NCBI GenBank assembly: GCA_910574285.1
Contig: CAJTAL010000025.1
Coordinates: 1-62,640, forward strand
Direction: 5' to 3'
Origin: Lachnospiraceae bacterium
GTDB lineage: Bacteria; Bacillota; Clostridia; Lachnospirales; Lachnospiraceae
DNA length: 62,640 nucleotides
The translations under genes were made by a program, and so were the position numbers. Positions 43,630 through 53,028 of this stretch are shown here, one piece after another. The stretch's first letter is position 1; every line of letters starts with the position of its first letter. Under the pieces are notes generated by a model, which saw only the letters and a list, made by a program, of their open reading frames with translations, had not been told where the DNA came from and did not search any database.

Positions 43630-44334
43630 TTACCATCGTTTTATCTCCTTCATCATCCTTCCTGATACCAGGTTCATCAGGCAGATTACGGCAAATGCAA
43701 TTGCCATCACAATCAGTACCCAGATGCCTGCCGTCAGATAATCCCCGTCTTGAATTACCATCGCGATTTTCTGGGAAATGGTTCCTGTTTTCCCCGGAAT
43801 ATTGCCCGCAAGCATAGAAGTAGCCCCATACTCGCCAAGCGCTCGTGCAAACGTAAGAATGGTGCCGGAGGCGACTCCCGGTCCCGCCGCAGGAATCACC
43901 ACCTTCCAGAAGATTTCTATTTCCGACATTCCAAGGGTTCTCCCTGCATAGATCAAATTCACGTCAATCTGTTCAAAAGCTGCCCTGGCGTTCCGATACA
44001 TAAGAGGGAACGCGATCACTGTCGCCGCAATCACACATCCGATCCATGACTGTACGACTTTTATATCAAAGGTATCATACAGAAAGATTCCAAAAGGTCT
44101 CTTTCTGCTGAACAGCAGTAACAGAAAAAAACCTGCCGACGTAGGCGGCAGTACCATAGGTAGCGTCAGGATTCCGTCGACGACCGCTTTCTTTCCCGGC
44201 GATATCTTTACCACCTTGCGTGCGGCATATATCCCCAGAAAGAATGAGATGATCGTTGCCGCAATCCCTGTTTTCAGTGAGACGAACAAGGGGCTCCAAT
44301 CCAGATTTTTCAGTATTTCCGTCACATCACTCAT
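43630..44334 (-). CDS. modB: Molybdate ABC transporter, permease
   Basis: 234-residue membrane subunit of a molybdate importer. Predicted helices include FVSLKTGIAATIISFFLGI, AVVDGILTLPMVLPPTSAG (with the typical LPPTVxG-like stretch) and IWVLIVMAIAFAVICLMNLV. The EAA loop is AGRTLGMSEIEIFWKVVIPA, followed by GVASGTILTFARALGEYGAT. It lies downstream of modA. The ATPase subunit ModC is not encoded next to it; the stretch to spoVT (43482-43629) holds no gene. Confidence 0.92.
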   Translation of the reverse strand: MSDVTEILKNLDWSPLFVSLKTGIAATIISFFLGIYAARKVVKISPGKKAVVDGILTLPMVLPPTSAGFFLLLLFSRKRPFGIFLYDTFDIKVVQSWIGCVIAATVIAFPLMYRNARAAFEQIDVNLIYAGRTLGMSEIEIFWKVVIPAAGPGVASGTILTFARALGEYGATSMLAGNIPGKTGTISQKIAMVIQDGDYLTAGIWVLIVMAIAFAVICLMNLVSGRMMKEIKRW

Positions 44335-44370
44335 AATTCTGCGCTCTCCCTTCCCGGCCTGTCCGGCTCA

Positions 44371-45195
44371 TTACTCTACGTTCGTATCAAAGTAATATCT
44401 GTCAAATACTTCCTTCGCTTCATCTGACAAGATAAATGCAGCAAAATCCTGCGCCGCCGCAATCTGGGTTACATCCGCCTCTTCATTGATTACCTGCGCA
44501 ATCGGGTAAATGACACTTCCGGACAATTCATAATCTACAGTCTCCAATATCTGCAAATCATCTTCATACCCGTAGGTATCCGAATAATAAGCCGTACCTA
44601 CTTCACAAGAACCTTCGGCTACCGCCGCAAGCACTTTACTGACATTATCCTGTTCACTGATCTCTACACCGCCAAGAGCCTCGGATATCTGCGCCGTCGT
44701 GATTGCAGCCGGATCTTCCGTCTCCTCTAGCAGTCCTAAGTTCATCAACGCCTGACGGGTATATCTGCCCACCGGCACACTGCCTCCCGCCAATGCGATA
44801 TTCTCAGCACCGCCCAGATTTTCGAGACCTGTCACCTTCGTCCGACTGTCCTTCAAGGTTATGACGACCACCTGATTATTCACTACGTTTGCTCTGGTTC
44901 CTTCCATCATCAATCCGTCTTCTTCTAACTGATCCATCTGTTTCTGAGCAGCGGAAAAGAAGATATCGCACTCATATCCTTCTTCAATCTGAGTCAGCAA
45001 GGTTCCTGAACTGTCCGCATTATATGTAATCTTTACTTCCGGATGAGTCTCTTCATACATCTTTGCAAGTTCCGCCATAACCGTATTCAGACTGGCGGCG
45101 ATAAATACCTGAATCTCTGTTTCCCTTCCGCAGCCGATAAGCATGGTTCCTGTCATCATAGCTGTAAGTATTGCCGCTAAAATTCTTCTTTTCAT
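44371..45195 (-). CDS. modA: Molybdate ABC transporter, substrate-binding lipoprotein
   Basis: About 274 residues from ATG 45195; an upstream ATG at 45225 is possible, since neither has a clear ribosome site. The lipoprotein signal MKRRILAAILTAMMTGTMLIGCG is followed by IQVFIAASLNTVMAELAKMY, AAQKQMDQLEEDGLM and YPIAQV near the end, the layout of ModA. The conserved serine-rich anion site lies in the AASLN and NADSSGTL segments. It is preceded by the molybdenum-cofactor genes in the same direction. Confidence 0.9.
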   Translation of the reverse strand: MKRRILAAILTAMMTGTMLIGCGRETEIQVFIAASLNTVMAELAKMYEETHPEVKITYNADSSGTLLTQIEEGYECDIFFSAAQKQMDQLEEDGLMMEGTRANVVNNQVVVITLKDSRTKVTGLENLGGAENIALAGGSVPVGRYTRQALMNLGLLEETEDPAAITTAQISEALGGVEISEQDNVSKVLAAVAEGSCEVGTAYYSDTYGYEDDLQILETVDYELSGSVIYPIAQVINEEADVTQIAAAQDFAAFILSDEAKEVFDRYYFDTNVE

Positions 45196-45297
45196 ATTCT
45201 TTTTATCTTTCTTTTGCGCAATCATTTACCATCTGCTTTTCATCGGATCCTGTGCCCCTTTTATAAGCAGACCACTACCGTCGGGCTATCAGGCCAA

Positions 45298-46284
45298 TTA
45301 ACTTCCGCACTCCCCTTCTGTTCCTCTGAGGATTCCAAGCCCATGCCCAAGATGGGGCATTACATACTCCAGACTTTCTTTCACTGCTTTCGGGCTGCCC
45401 GGAAGATTGACAATCAGCGTCTTCTTCCGAATCCCTGAAACCGCGCGGCTTAGCATTGCCCTGCCGGTAATTGTCAGAGAGTACTGCCGTATCGCGTCTG
45501 AGATTCCCATTGCCATCCGGTCGCAGACTTCTATCGTTGCCTCTGGCGTCACGTCTCTCTCCGAAAATCCAGTACCTCCAGTGGTAAAGATCACATTCAC
45601 CTGTCTCTGGTCTGCCAGCCTGCAAAGCTGCCTTACAAGACTCTGTTTTTCATCCGGTAAAAGCAGGGCCTCAATTACATCATAGCCTCGTTTCTCCAAT
45701 ATTTCCTTTATTAATGGACCGCTCTTATCCTCCCGTTCTCCTGCATAGCCTTTGTCACTCAGCGTAACGACTGCCGCTGTAAACGGCCTGTCCTTTTTTA
45801 ACGGCAGCATGTGAATCTCGTCACCTGGCTTAATATTGCCGCCTTTTACTACCTCTGTAAATACGCCCTCTCTCGGCATAATACAGTCGCCCATTGTTTT
45901 ATATATCTCACAATGGCTATGACATTCCTTTCCAATCTGAGTTAGCTTAAGAACCGCTTCTCCTATCTGAAACATCGTTCCAACCGGAACAGTACGAAGG
46001 TCAAATCCTTCTACCACCAGATTCTCTCCAAATGCGCCAAACTCTACTTTGGCTCCCTTTGCACGGAATGCTTCTATTGTCTCAAAAGACAGCATGCTGA
46101 CCTGTCTATGCCACTTTCCTGCGTGGGCGTCCCCTTCAATTCCCCAATTTTCTCTTAACTCTGCAGATGGAACCTCCTGTTTCCGAATCCCTTTTTTCTG
46201 ACTGGTACAGATCGCCAGAATTTTTCCTTTCTTCTGTTCATCTGCCTTTTCCCCTTCTTTTCTCTCCTTATGTTCTTTCTTCAT
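45298..46284 (-). CDS. MOSC domain fused to MogA/MoaB molybdopterin adenylyltransferase
   Basis: 328-residue two-domain protein. After a charged start (KEHKERKEGEKADEQKKGK), the MOSC domain (about 25-160) shows WGIEGDAHAGKWHRQVSML, GAFGENLVVEGFDL and GKECHSHCEIYKTMGDCIMP. The second half (about 168-325) is a MogA/MoaB domain with AAVVTLSDKGYAGEREDKSG, VNVIFTTGGTGFSERDVTPE and VNLPGSPKAVKESLEYVMPH. MogA-type enzymes adenylylate molybdopterin before metal insertion; MOSC domains bind or move sulfur or cofactor. The fusion is found in anaerobes. It lies between moaA and modA. Confidence 0.9.
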   Translation of the reverse strand: MKKEHKERKEGEKADEQKKGKILAICTSQKKGIRKQEVPSAELRENWGIEGDAHAGKWHRQVSMLSFETIEAFRAKGAKVEFGAFGENLVVEGFDLRTVPVGTMFQIGEAVLKLTQIGKECHSHCEIYKTMGDCIMPREGVFTEVVKGGNIKPGDEIHMLPLKKDRPFTAAVVTLSDKGYAGEREDKSGPLIKEILEKRGYDVIEALLLPDEKQSLVRQLCRLADQRQVNVIFTTGGTGFSERDVTPEATIEVCDRMAMGISDAIRQYSLTITGRAMLSRAVSGIRKKTLIVNLPGSPKAVKESLEYVMPHLGHGLGILRGTEGECGS

Positions 46285-46330
46285 CTGCTCTTCCCCTCTG
46301 CTTCCTCTGTCCTTTCTCGCTGCTTACCGC

Positions 46331-47308
46331 TCAGCCGCCAATCTGCACCATCTTTTTGCATTCCGTAATATCACCTGACACCTCGAATTTATGATGGGCC
46401 GGTTTCATGCTGATTGCTTCCCGAACCGCCTGATACAGCAGTTCATCTACGTTTTCCTGTTCTGTTCCTCTTAAGACTTTCCGCACATCCAGACTATCTC
46501 CAAAGCAAAGGCAGGGCTTTAATCTGCCTGTGGAAGTCAGCCGGATCCTGTTGCAGTTTCCGCAGAATTTGCCATGCATGGCACTGATAAATCCAATACT
46601 GCCCTTTGCTCCCGGAATCCTATAGTACACTGAGGGCCCGTTTCCATGCTTGCTGATATCCTCACAGAGTCCCGGCTCCAAAGCCTTTAATTTTGCAAAA
46701 ACGTCTTCATTGTAAATCGTCTCGTATCCCTTTCCATCCCCAATAGGCATCATCTCGATGAACCGCACGTCCAGAGGATTCCTTCTGGTCAATTCCGCCA
46801 GACCTTTCCATTCCGCTTCATTGATCCCTTTCTGAAGCACCACGTTAACCTTTACCCGAATCCCTGACTCTATTGCTTCCCGGATTCCGTCGGCAGCCTG
46901 CAAAAGCCCGTCCTTCCCGGTAATCTGCCGATAGGTATCCCGATCCATGGTATCCAGGCTGATATTGACTGCATCCAGGCCATTCTTCAACAATTCCGGA
47001 AGAAATTTTTTCAGTAAGATTCCATTCGTAGTCATAGTTACCTGCTTAATTCCGGTGATTGATTTTAATTCTTTCACCAGTTGCGGACATCCCGGCCTTA
47101 CTAACGGTTCTCCGCCGGTGATCTTTAACTTGCAGATCCCCGCTCTCACCGCTCCGCGACAGACCCGGACGATCTCTTCATATGTCAGCAGTTCCTTCAT
47201 CGGCGCCTGCTCAATCCCTTCCGGCATGCAATAGCGGCAGCGCAGGTTACAACGGTCGGTAATGGAAATCCGCATATAGTCTATTTTTCTTCCAAATCTA
47301 TCTCTCAT
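46331..47308 (-). CDS. moaA: GTP 3',8-cyclase MoaA
   Basis: Radical SAM enzyme that starts molybdopterin synthesis from GTP. The N-terminal cluster is RCNLRCRYCMPEGIE, and the C-terminal cluster is FCGNCNRIRLTSTGRLKPCL. KITGGEPLVRPGC, VTMTTNGILL and the C-terminal GG (VQIGG) needed for activity are present. The length of 325 residues is normal. The partner MoaC is not in this window. The gene follows the MoeA-like gene 54 bp upstream. Confidence 0.95.
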   Translation of the reverse strand: MRDRFGRKIDYMRISITDRCNLRCRYCMPEGIEQAPMKELLTYEEIVRVCRGAVRAGICKLKITGGEPLVRPGCPQLVKELKSITGIKQVTMTTNGILLKKFLPELLKNGLDAVNISLDTMDRDTYRQITGKDGLLQAADGIREAIESGIRVKVNVVLQKGINEAEWKGLAELTRRNPLDVRFIEMMPIGDGKGYETIYNEDVFAKLKALEPGLCEDISKHGNGPSVYYRIPGAKGSIGFISAMHGKFCGNCNRIRLTSTGRLKPCLCFGDSLDVRKVLRGTEQENVDELLYQAVREAISMKPAHHKFEVSGDITECKKMVQIGG

Positions 47309-47362
47309 CTTATCGGCCTCTTTTTTCTGTCTCTTTTCTGCCCCGCTGGTTCCGGCAATATC

Positions 47363-48382
47363 TTATTTACCGAATCCGCAGTTCGGAAACGTGCATACCG
47401 GGCATGACAGACATAATCCCCCTTCGCCCAACACCTCAAAATCTTCTTTCGTAAGTATCTCGCCTGCCGCGATCCTTGGAAGCACCAAATCAAAAATTGT
47501 TCTTTTCGCATACATAACACAGCCCGGCAGCCCCATGATCGGAATATTTTCCTCATAATACGCAAGCAAAAACATCGCGCCCGGAAGCACCGGGGCGCCG
47601 TAAGTCACTATTTCAGACGCAATGCTTCGGATTGCCGCCGGGGTCCTGTCGTCCGGATCCACACTCATTCCTCCGGTACAGATGATCATATCCGCCCCTT
47701 CCTTCAACAGGCTCCGGATACACGCGCTGATATGCTGCGGATCATCATCACTGTACTCCTGTCCAATGACCGGCACTTTATATTCCGACAGCTTCTCTTC
47801 TATGACCGGAGTAAACGTATCCTTTATTCTCTCGTGATACACTTCATTTCCGGTTGTTACAATTCCTGCTTTTTTCTTCTGATAAGGGAGAATCGTAAAA
47901 ATCGGGGTGCCGCCCCCCGCCTCTTTTGCCCGCTCCATCTTCTTCTTTTCAATGACCAGAGGAATGATACGGGTTCCTGCAATCTTTTCTCCGGCCTTTA
48001 TCGGAAAATCTCCATGACGGCTGGCAATCATCATCTCTCCCAGTGAATTCATTCGATGAAGTTTCTCCCTGTCAATCTTCAGTACACCGTCACATTCAGC
48101 AAGCAGCTCAATCTTTCCCTCCTTTACTTCAGACGACCGCATATAATTATTTTTACAGATATCACAGAGTATCTGTGCCGCATCGTTTTCATGGAGCATG
48201 TTCTCGTTGTTCTCCCATATATAAATATGGTCTTTTCCTACACTAAGCAGTACCGGTATATCCTCTTCCCGGATCACATGCCCTTTCCGAAACACAGCAT
48301 CCTTTGTCACGCCCCTGATAATCTGGGTGACATCATGGCATAAAATCTGCCCCACAGCCTCCTCTGTTTTCATTCTCTTCAT
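47363..48382 (-). CDS. Molybdopterin-binding protein, MoeA/CinA-like
   Basis: 339 residues with a C-terminal MoCF-binding domain: GIVTTGNEVYHERIKDTFTP, DMIICTGGMSVDPDDRTPAA and LPGAMFLLAYYEENIPIMGL. The N-terminal part differs from canonical MoeA, lacking its long domain set, and resembles the shorter clostridial form linked to molybdenum hydroxylases. It probably helps insert molybdenum or process the cofactor. Its start has GGAGGTAAAG upstream. It is the first gene of the cofactor-transport operon that runs to modB. Confidence 0.85.
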   Translation of the reverse strand: MKRMKTEEAVGQILCHDVTQIIRGVTKDAVFRKGHVIREEDIPVLLSVGKDHIYIWENNENMLHENDAAQILCDICKNNYMRSSEVKEGKIELLAECDGVLKIDREKLHRMNSLGEMMIASRHGDFPIKAGEKIAGTRIIPLVIEKKKMERAKEAGGGTPIFTILPYQKKKAGIVTTGNEVYHERIKDTFTPVIEEKLSEYKVPVIGQEYSDDDPQHISACIRSLLKEGADMIICTGGMSVDPDDRTPAAIRSIASEIVTYGAPVLPGAMFLLAYYEENIPIMGLPGCVMYAKRTIFDLVLPRIAAGEILTKEDFEVLGEGGLCLSCPVCTFPNCGFGK

Positions 48383-48464
48383 TGACCTTTACCTCCAATA
48401 AGATCTTTGGAATCTATTACTGCTTATTTGCCTGCCATCTGCTTTTCCTGCTGCAGCAAAACCT

Positions 48465-49049
48465 TCACTCCAGGTTACCTTTTCGTATATTATCCTGAAG
48501 AATCTGCTCTGTCACCTCGAACAGCCTTTCTGACCCCAATTTTGTTCTCCCCTGTCTCTTATAGACTTGTTCAGCAGTAACATTATGTTCCTTCCAGTCA
48601 CCTCCATTGTTACTGTTATTCAACATAAGAGGCTGAAAATTGTCCATTGCATGAGCAAATTTAGCTTCTGCAGTTTCGTATGTCTCAAATTCATCAAACA
48701 ATTCTAAAAATTCTATTTTCTGTTCTTCCGGAAGGATTGAAAATATACGTTCCTTTGCGGCGTCTTCCCTTACCTTTTGTGTCTGCAGCCCTTCCGCATC
48801 ATAAGCATAAGTATCTCCCGCGTCGATCTCAACAATATCGTGAATCAGGCACATAAGCATCACTTTTGTGATGTCTACATTTTCATTCGCATACTCCCTG
48901 AACAGATACGCCATTATCGCCATATGCCAGGAATGCTCGGCATCATTTTCATTTCTGCCGCTATTAGACAAATGCGTCTGTCTGAATATATTTTTTACCT
49001 TATCAATTTCCAAAGAAAATGCTAACTGCTTTTCTAATCGTTTATCCAT
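48465..49049 (-). CDS. HD-domain phosphohydrolase (YfbR-like)
   Basis: 194 residues from ATG 49049, which lies 7 bp after GGAGG; the longer frame to 49130 lacks such a site. The HD motifs are NDAEHSWHMAIMAYLFREYA and VMLMCLIHDIVEIDAGDTYA, with the metal-binding H...HD...D pattern. Such proteins hydrolyse phosphate from nucleotides (5'-deoxynucleotidase-like). The actual substrate is unknown. It lies between the molybdenum operon and the chemotaxis receptor without obvious functional linkage. Confidence 0.88.
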   Translation of the reverse strand: MDKRLEKQLAFSLEIDKVKNIFRQTHLSNSGRNENDAEHSWHMAIMAYLFREYANENVDITKVMLMCLIHDIVEIDAGDTYAYDAEGLQTQKVREDAAKERIFSILPEEQKIEFLELFDEFETYETAEAKFAHAMDNFQPLMLNNSNNGGDWKEHNVTAEQVYKRQGRTKLGSERLFEVTEQILQDNIRKGNLE

Positions 49050-49106
49050 CAGAATACCTCCGCCAATCTCTCTTCCAAAATTAATATACGCTCTCTCAAA
49101 AGAACC

Positions 49107-49142
49107 GGAAAAAGGAACGCATATTCTCATGCATTCCTTTTG
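49107..49142 (-). terminator. Terminator of the chemotaxis receptor gene
   Basis: Minus strand: AAAAGGAATGCAT and ATGCGTTCCTTTTT form a 13-bp stem with a short GAGAAT loop. It is 50 bp past the receptor stop. Confidence 0.8.
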
Positions 49143-49192
49143 CTAACCATAATTCAAAGGACCTTTCATGCCGCAGTCCTTTATTTTCTTCT

Positions 49193-50878
49193 TTATCTGT
49201 AATCACGAAGCCGGAATCTCTGAACGGAAACCTTCAATTCCTCTGCCTGCCCATGCAATTCCTCTGCAGAAGTTGCCGATTTCTCTGCCGTCGATGCATT
49301 GGTCTGTACTACATTTGAAATCTGTTCCATCCCCAGCCTGAGCTGACGGAGTGCTTCTACCTGCTGTATCGCGGAATCTGCGATCCTCTCAACCAGTTCC
49401 GTAGATTGACGTGCGCCGGATACCCCTACCGCAAGCGCTTCCGTCGTATCTATCGACAACGCCGTTCCCTGTTCTACTAGATGCACAGATTCTTCGATCA
49501 ACAACGTAATATTCTTTGCGGACGCGGCGCTCTTGTTAGCCAAACTCTGTACTTCATCCGCCACTACAGCAAAACCTTTTCCTCTGTCGCCGGCGCGGGC
49601 TGCCTCTACAGCCGCATTCAATGCCAGGATATTAGTCTGGAAAGAAATGTCTTCGATCGTCTTGATAATGCCTCCGATCTCATGAGAGGATTGGGAGATA
49701 TTCTCCATGGAAGCGGTCAGTTCCTTCATCTTAGCATTACAGAGTTCCAACTGAGCCGCGGCGTCTATCGTAATCGTTCTGGCATGATCCGCATCGGAAG
49801 ATGTACTATCCACCTGCTCCGATAACTGCTGGATGCCTTGTGTAAGTTCCTCTACAGCCGAAGCCTGATCTACCGTGCCTCTGGAAAGAATCTGCGCACC
49901 GACCGCTACCTGCTGAGATTCCATTGTCACCTGCTCTGCGGTCCGGTTAATCTGTGAAAGAGCCTCGTTAAAAGCATCCAGAATCTGTTTCATAGCTCTC
50001 TGGATCGGCTGGAATTCTCCGCGGTAATCATTCCCGATTGACAGATCCATATTCCCCCGCGCCATCTCAGCAAGCTTATGATCTATATCCTGGATAATTT
50101 TTTTCAATTCCCCTTTCGTCTCATGGATAGATTCTATCAGTCTTCCGATCTCAGACGTATCTGATTCCAGAGCAAAATCCGCAGAAAGATTTCCTACAGC
50201 GATCTCTCCCATCTGATCTTTCACCGCGATCACCGGAGCGAGAACACGTTTTCTGGTAAGCACCAGATTCGTCACCTGAAGCACGCCAACCGCAAACAGC
50301 GCAGCCACCATGGCAAACAGCAGACTGTTCGCGCTTCTTTCCAGACGGTTTACTTCTTCCTTACTTCTTTGATCAATGGATTCCAAAAATTCTTCTTTCA
50401 GAGTATTGGTTTTCGCAATCGCAGTACTGTATTCTTCGCCGTATACGAAATCAATAGCCCCATCTATCTGCCCTGCCTCCACCTTTCTCATAGCTCCTTC
50501 TTCCAGCGGAACCAATGAATCGGAAATCTCGGACATCTGATCGATCATCGCCTGCTCTTCTTCTGTAATCCCTATCTCCTGCATCACCGCTATACCGGCT
50601 TCACGGTTCTTCTGCGTATTAAGTTCGTCCTGATAAGCGTCATAGTACTCCTGGTTTCCTGTCGCCGCATATGCCCGTACCTCGTTTGTCAGAAAAGAAG
50701 ATGCGTTCATAAACTGATTTGCACTATATGTAAGGTTAAACCTGTCTAAATTAGCGTCGTTAAGCTTCTGACTCACTCTGACCTGGAAAAACAAAAAGAT
50801 AATCACGATACATAGGGCGAAAATAGACACCCCGTTTAAGATTAACGTTAGTGTTGACTGATTCATTCTTTTTTTCAT
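49193..50878 (-). CDS. Methyl-accepting chemotaxis protein
   Basis: About 561 residues. Helix 1 (LTLILNGVSIFALCIVIIFL, about 10-32) and helix 2 (LLFAMVAALFAVGVLQVTNL, about 190-210) flank a four-helix-bundle-type sensor domain. HAMP follows, then a signalling domain with the hallmark hairpin ISFQTNILALNAAVEAARAG, DRGKGFAVVADEVQSLANKS. The GGAGG site is 13 bp from ATG 50878; a GTG at 50890 is almost on top of it, so the start is uncertain. The ligand is unknown. No flagellar or che genes are nearby. A promoter and 130-nt leader precede it. Confidence 0.92.
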   Translation of the reverse strand: MKKRMNQSTLTLILNGVSIFALCIVIIFLFFQVRVSQKLNDANLDRFNLTYSANQFMNASSFLTNEVRAYAATGNQEYYDAYQDELNTQKNREAGIAVMQEIGITEEEQAMIDQMSEISDSLVPLEEGAMRKVEAGQIDGAIDFVYGEEYSTAIAKTNTLKEEFLESIDQRSKEEVNRLERSANSLLFAMVAALFAVGVLQVTNLVLTRKRVLAPVIAVKDQMGEIAVGNLSADFALESDTSEIGRLIESIHETKGELKKIIQDIDHKLAEMARGNMDLSIGNDYRGEFQPIQRAMKQILDAFNEALSQINRTAEQVTMESQQVAVGAQILSRGTVDQASAVEELTQGIQQLSEQVDSTSSDADHARTITIDAAAQLELCNAKMKELTASMENISQSSHEIGGIIKTIEDISFQTNILALNAAVEAARAGDRGKGFAVVADEVQSLANKSAASAKNITLLIEESVHLVEQGTALSIDTTEALAVGVSGARQSTELVERIADSAIQQVEALRQLRLGMEQISNVVQTNASTAEKSATSAEELHGQAEELKVSVQRFRLRDYR

Positions 50879-51014
50879 TTTTTTGACCACTCCTCCCGGT
50901 ATATTGCAGCGCAGGGCTATATCCTGCCGCCTCTCTTTCCGAAACGTTCCCCCGCCAGAAACCCTCCAGACTTTATCTCCGGTGACAAAACGCTTTCAAA
51001 AACCCACTATTTTT

Positions 51015-51043
51015 ATTTTACCTAAATCTACCGGAAATTTCAA
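51015..51043 (-). promoter_or_regulatory. Sigma-A promoter of the chemotaxis receptor
   Basis: TTGAAA (51043-51038) and TAAAAT (51020-51015) with a 17-bp spacer. The leader of about 130 nt to ATG 50878 contains a GCAGG...CCTGC hairpin and GC-rich blocks but matches no riboswitch I know. Confidence 0.6.
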
Positions 51044-51107
51044 CATAATAATCGAAAATAGCCCTTCATATTTTAGCAATTTTATAAAATAATTCAGGCT
51101 GACAAGT

Positions 51108-51581
51108 CTACATCTGCTGAAGCAGATTCACCATCTCGATCGCCGACAGCGCACAGTCATATCCCTTATTGCCCGCTTTGCTTCCCGCGCGCGCGATCGC
51201 CTGCTCAATATTTTCTGTCGTTATCACCCCGAACAATACCGGAACTCCCGTCGCCAGCCCTACCTGCGCCACACCCTTTGACACCTCACTGCATACATAA
51301 TCATAATGGGACGTATCTCCCCGGATCACAGCTCCGACGCAGATCACCGCATCATACTTGCCTGACTGCGCCATCTTCGAAGCCGTAACCGGGATCTCGA
51401 ATGCTCCCGGAACCCACGCCGCCGTGATATTCTCATCTTCCACGCCATGACGCACCAGACCGTCCACCGCACCGGACAACAGTTTATTCACAATGATCTC
51501 ATTGAACCTGGATGCCACGATCCCAACCTTCATTCCCTCCGGCGCTACTACCTTTCCTTCTAATACCTGAATCTGCCTCAT
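51108..51581 (-). CDS. ribH: 6,7-dimethyl-8-ribityllumazine synthase
   Basis: Condenses the RibA- and RibD-derived pyrimidine with the RibB-derived butanone phosphate. The 157 residues carry [20 protein letters not shown], the substrate loop [16 protein letters not shown] and [20 protein letters not shown]. The protein assembles into icosahedral capsids. It is the last gene of the rib operon and follows ribBA. No clear terminator was seen in the 64 bp downstream. Confidence 0.95.
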   Translation of the reverse strand: MRQIQVLEGKVVAPEGMKVGIVASRFNEIIVNKLLSGAVDGLVRHGVEDENITAAWVPGAFEIPVTASKMAQSGKYDAVICVGAVIRGDTSHYDYVCSEVSKGVAQVGLATGVPVLFGVITTENIEQAIARAGSKAGNKGYDCALSAIEMVNLLQQM

Positions 51582-51664
51582 CTTTATCTCCTCCTTGAAA
51601 TTATTATTATACGGTCTTTCATCCTACTCTTTGATAATATTACAGGCCATTTTTCCTGCCTGCC

Positions 51665-52882
51665 TTATAATGCAATCTTATTAAAGATATGTCCCATCTT
51701 CTCCTGCTTTGTCTTCATATATTTAATATCATATCTCTGCGGTGCAATCTCTATCGGAACACGCTCTTTGATTTCCAACCCAAAATCACTCAGGCCATAT
51801 ACTTTCTCCGGATTGTTCGTCAGAAGCCTTATGGACTTCACCCCTAGATCCGATAAAATCTGCGCTCCGACCCAGTATTCCCTGAGGTCCGGTGCAAATC
51901 CAAGCCGGATATTGGCCTCCACAGTGTCTAACCCCTGCTCCTGTAGTTCATAAGCCTTAAGCTTGTTGATCAGTCCGATCCCCCGCCCTTCCTGGCGCAT
52001 ATATAAGACAATCCCCCGTCCTTCTTCCTCAATCCGGCGCATTGCCTCCTGAAGCTGTTTTCCGCAATCACAGCGCATGGAACCAAAGGTATCTCCTGTC
52101 AGACACTCCGAATGCACCCGGCAGAGCACATCCCTTCCGTCTCCAATCTCGCCTTTCACCAATGCCAGATGATGCTCTCCTGTGATGTCGTTCACATATC
52201 CATGAATACGGAAATGTCCATATTGTGTCGGCATATCGGCACATGCTTCTTTCACCACATGCTTTTCGTGAATCCTGCAGTAATCCTGCAGTTCTTTGAT
52301 CGTAATGAACTTAAGCCCATGCTCTCTGGCAAGCTTCCACAGATTCGGCGTCCGCATCATTGTGCCGTCATCCTCCATAATTTCACAGCACACCCCGCAT
52401 TCCTTAAGCCCCGCGAGCCGCATCAGATCCACGGTTGCCTCCGTATGCCCATTACGTACCAGAACGCCTCCTGCCCTTGCAATCAGCGGAAATACATGCC
52501 CCGGCCTTCTTAAATCTCCCGGCTTTGTTCCTTCATCCGCACATTTCATCATCGTATAAGACCGTTCCGCCGCCGAGATTCCTGTCGATGTATCCACATG
52601 GTCGACGGAAACTGTAAATGCAGTACAATGATTGTCCGTATTCTCTGCCACCATAGGCGGCAGCCCTAAAGCGGACGCTACAGCGGCGCTCATGGGCGTA
52701 CAGATCAGCCCCTTCGCATAACTGGCCATAAAGTTGATATTCTCCTGTGACGCATACTGCGCCGCACAGATCATATCCCCTTCGTTCTCCCGGTCCGGAT
52801 CATCCGTTACCAGGATAATCTTCCCTGCCTTTAATTCTTCCAGAGCCTCTTCAATAGAATTGTACAGATATTTCTGCTCCAT
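51665..52882 (-). CDS. ribBA: Bifunctional DHBP synthase / GTP cyclohydrolase II
   Basis: From ATG 52882 (ACAGGAGGAGAGAT upstream) the protein has 405 residues. The N-terminal RibB part has [20 protein letters not shown] and [20 protein letters not shown]; the C-terminal RibA part has the zinc site [23 protein letters not shown], and the catalytic [20 protein letters not shown]. The two halves supply both precursors of riboflavin. The frame extends upstream to 52960 through a 16-bp tandem repeat, but that part is unlikely to be translated. Confidence 0.95.
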   Translation of the reverse strand: MEQKYLYNSIEEALEELKAGKIILVTDDPDRENEGDMICAAQYASQENINFMASYAKGLICTPMSAAVASALGLPPMVAENTDNHCTAFTVSVDHVDTSTGISAAERSYTMMKCADEGTKPGDLRRPGHVFPLIARAGGVLVRNGHTEATVDLMRLAGLKECGVCCEIMEDDGTMMRTPNLWKLAREHGLKFITIKELQDYCRIHEKHVVKEACADMPTQYGHFRIHGYVNDITGEHHLALVKGEIGDGRDVLCRVHSECLTGDTFGSMRCDCGKQLQEAMRRIEEEGRGIVLYMRQEGRGIGLINKLKAYELQEQGLDTVEANIRLGFAPDLREYWVGAQILSDLGVKSIRLLTNNPEKVYGLSDFGLEIKERVPIEIAPQRYDIKYMKTKQEKMGHIFNKIAL

Positions 52883-52934
52883 ATCTCTCCTCCTGTTTGT
52901 TGTAAATTTGACGAATATTATTTCAACATATCCT

Positions 52935-52966
52935 CTTCCGCCATTCTTTTCTTCCGCCATTCTTTT
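52935..52966. repeat. 16-bp tandem repeat, two copies
   Basis: CTTCCGCCATTCTTTT occurs twice in tandem between ribE and ribBA. It is a short example of the intercistronic tandem repeats found elsewhere in the window. Confidence 0.7.
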
Positions 52967-53028
52967 CTTTCGTCAACGTGGACTCGGATGTTCCACACAT
53001 CTGAATAACAAATCTTCAAAAGAATACA

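Noticed and set aside
47305-47565. Separate small protein after the MoeA-like gene
   Set aside because: It overlaps the MoeA-like gene in another frame over most of its length, with no family match.
50878-51014. c-di-GMP riboswitch before the chemotaxis receptor
   Set aside because: The expected conserved blocks of class I and class II aptamers are not present in the leader.
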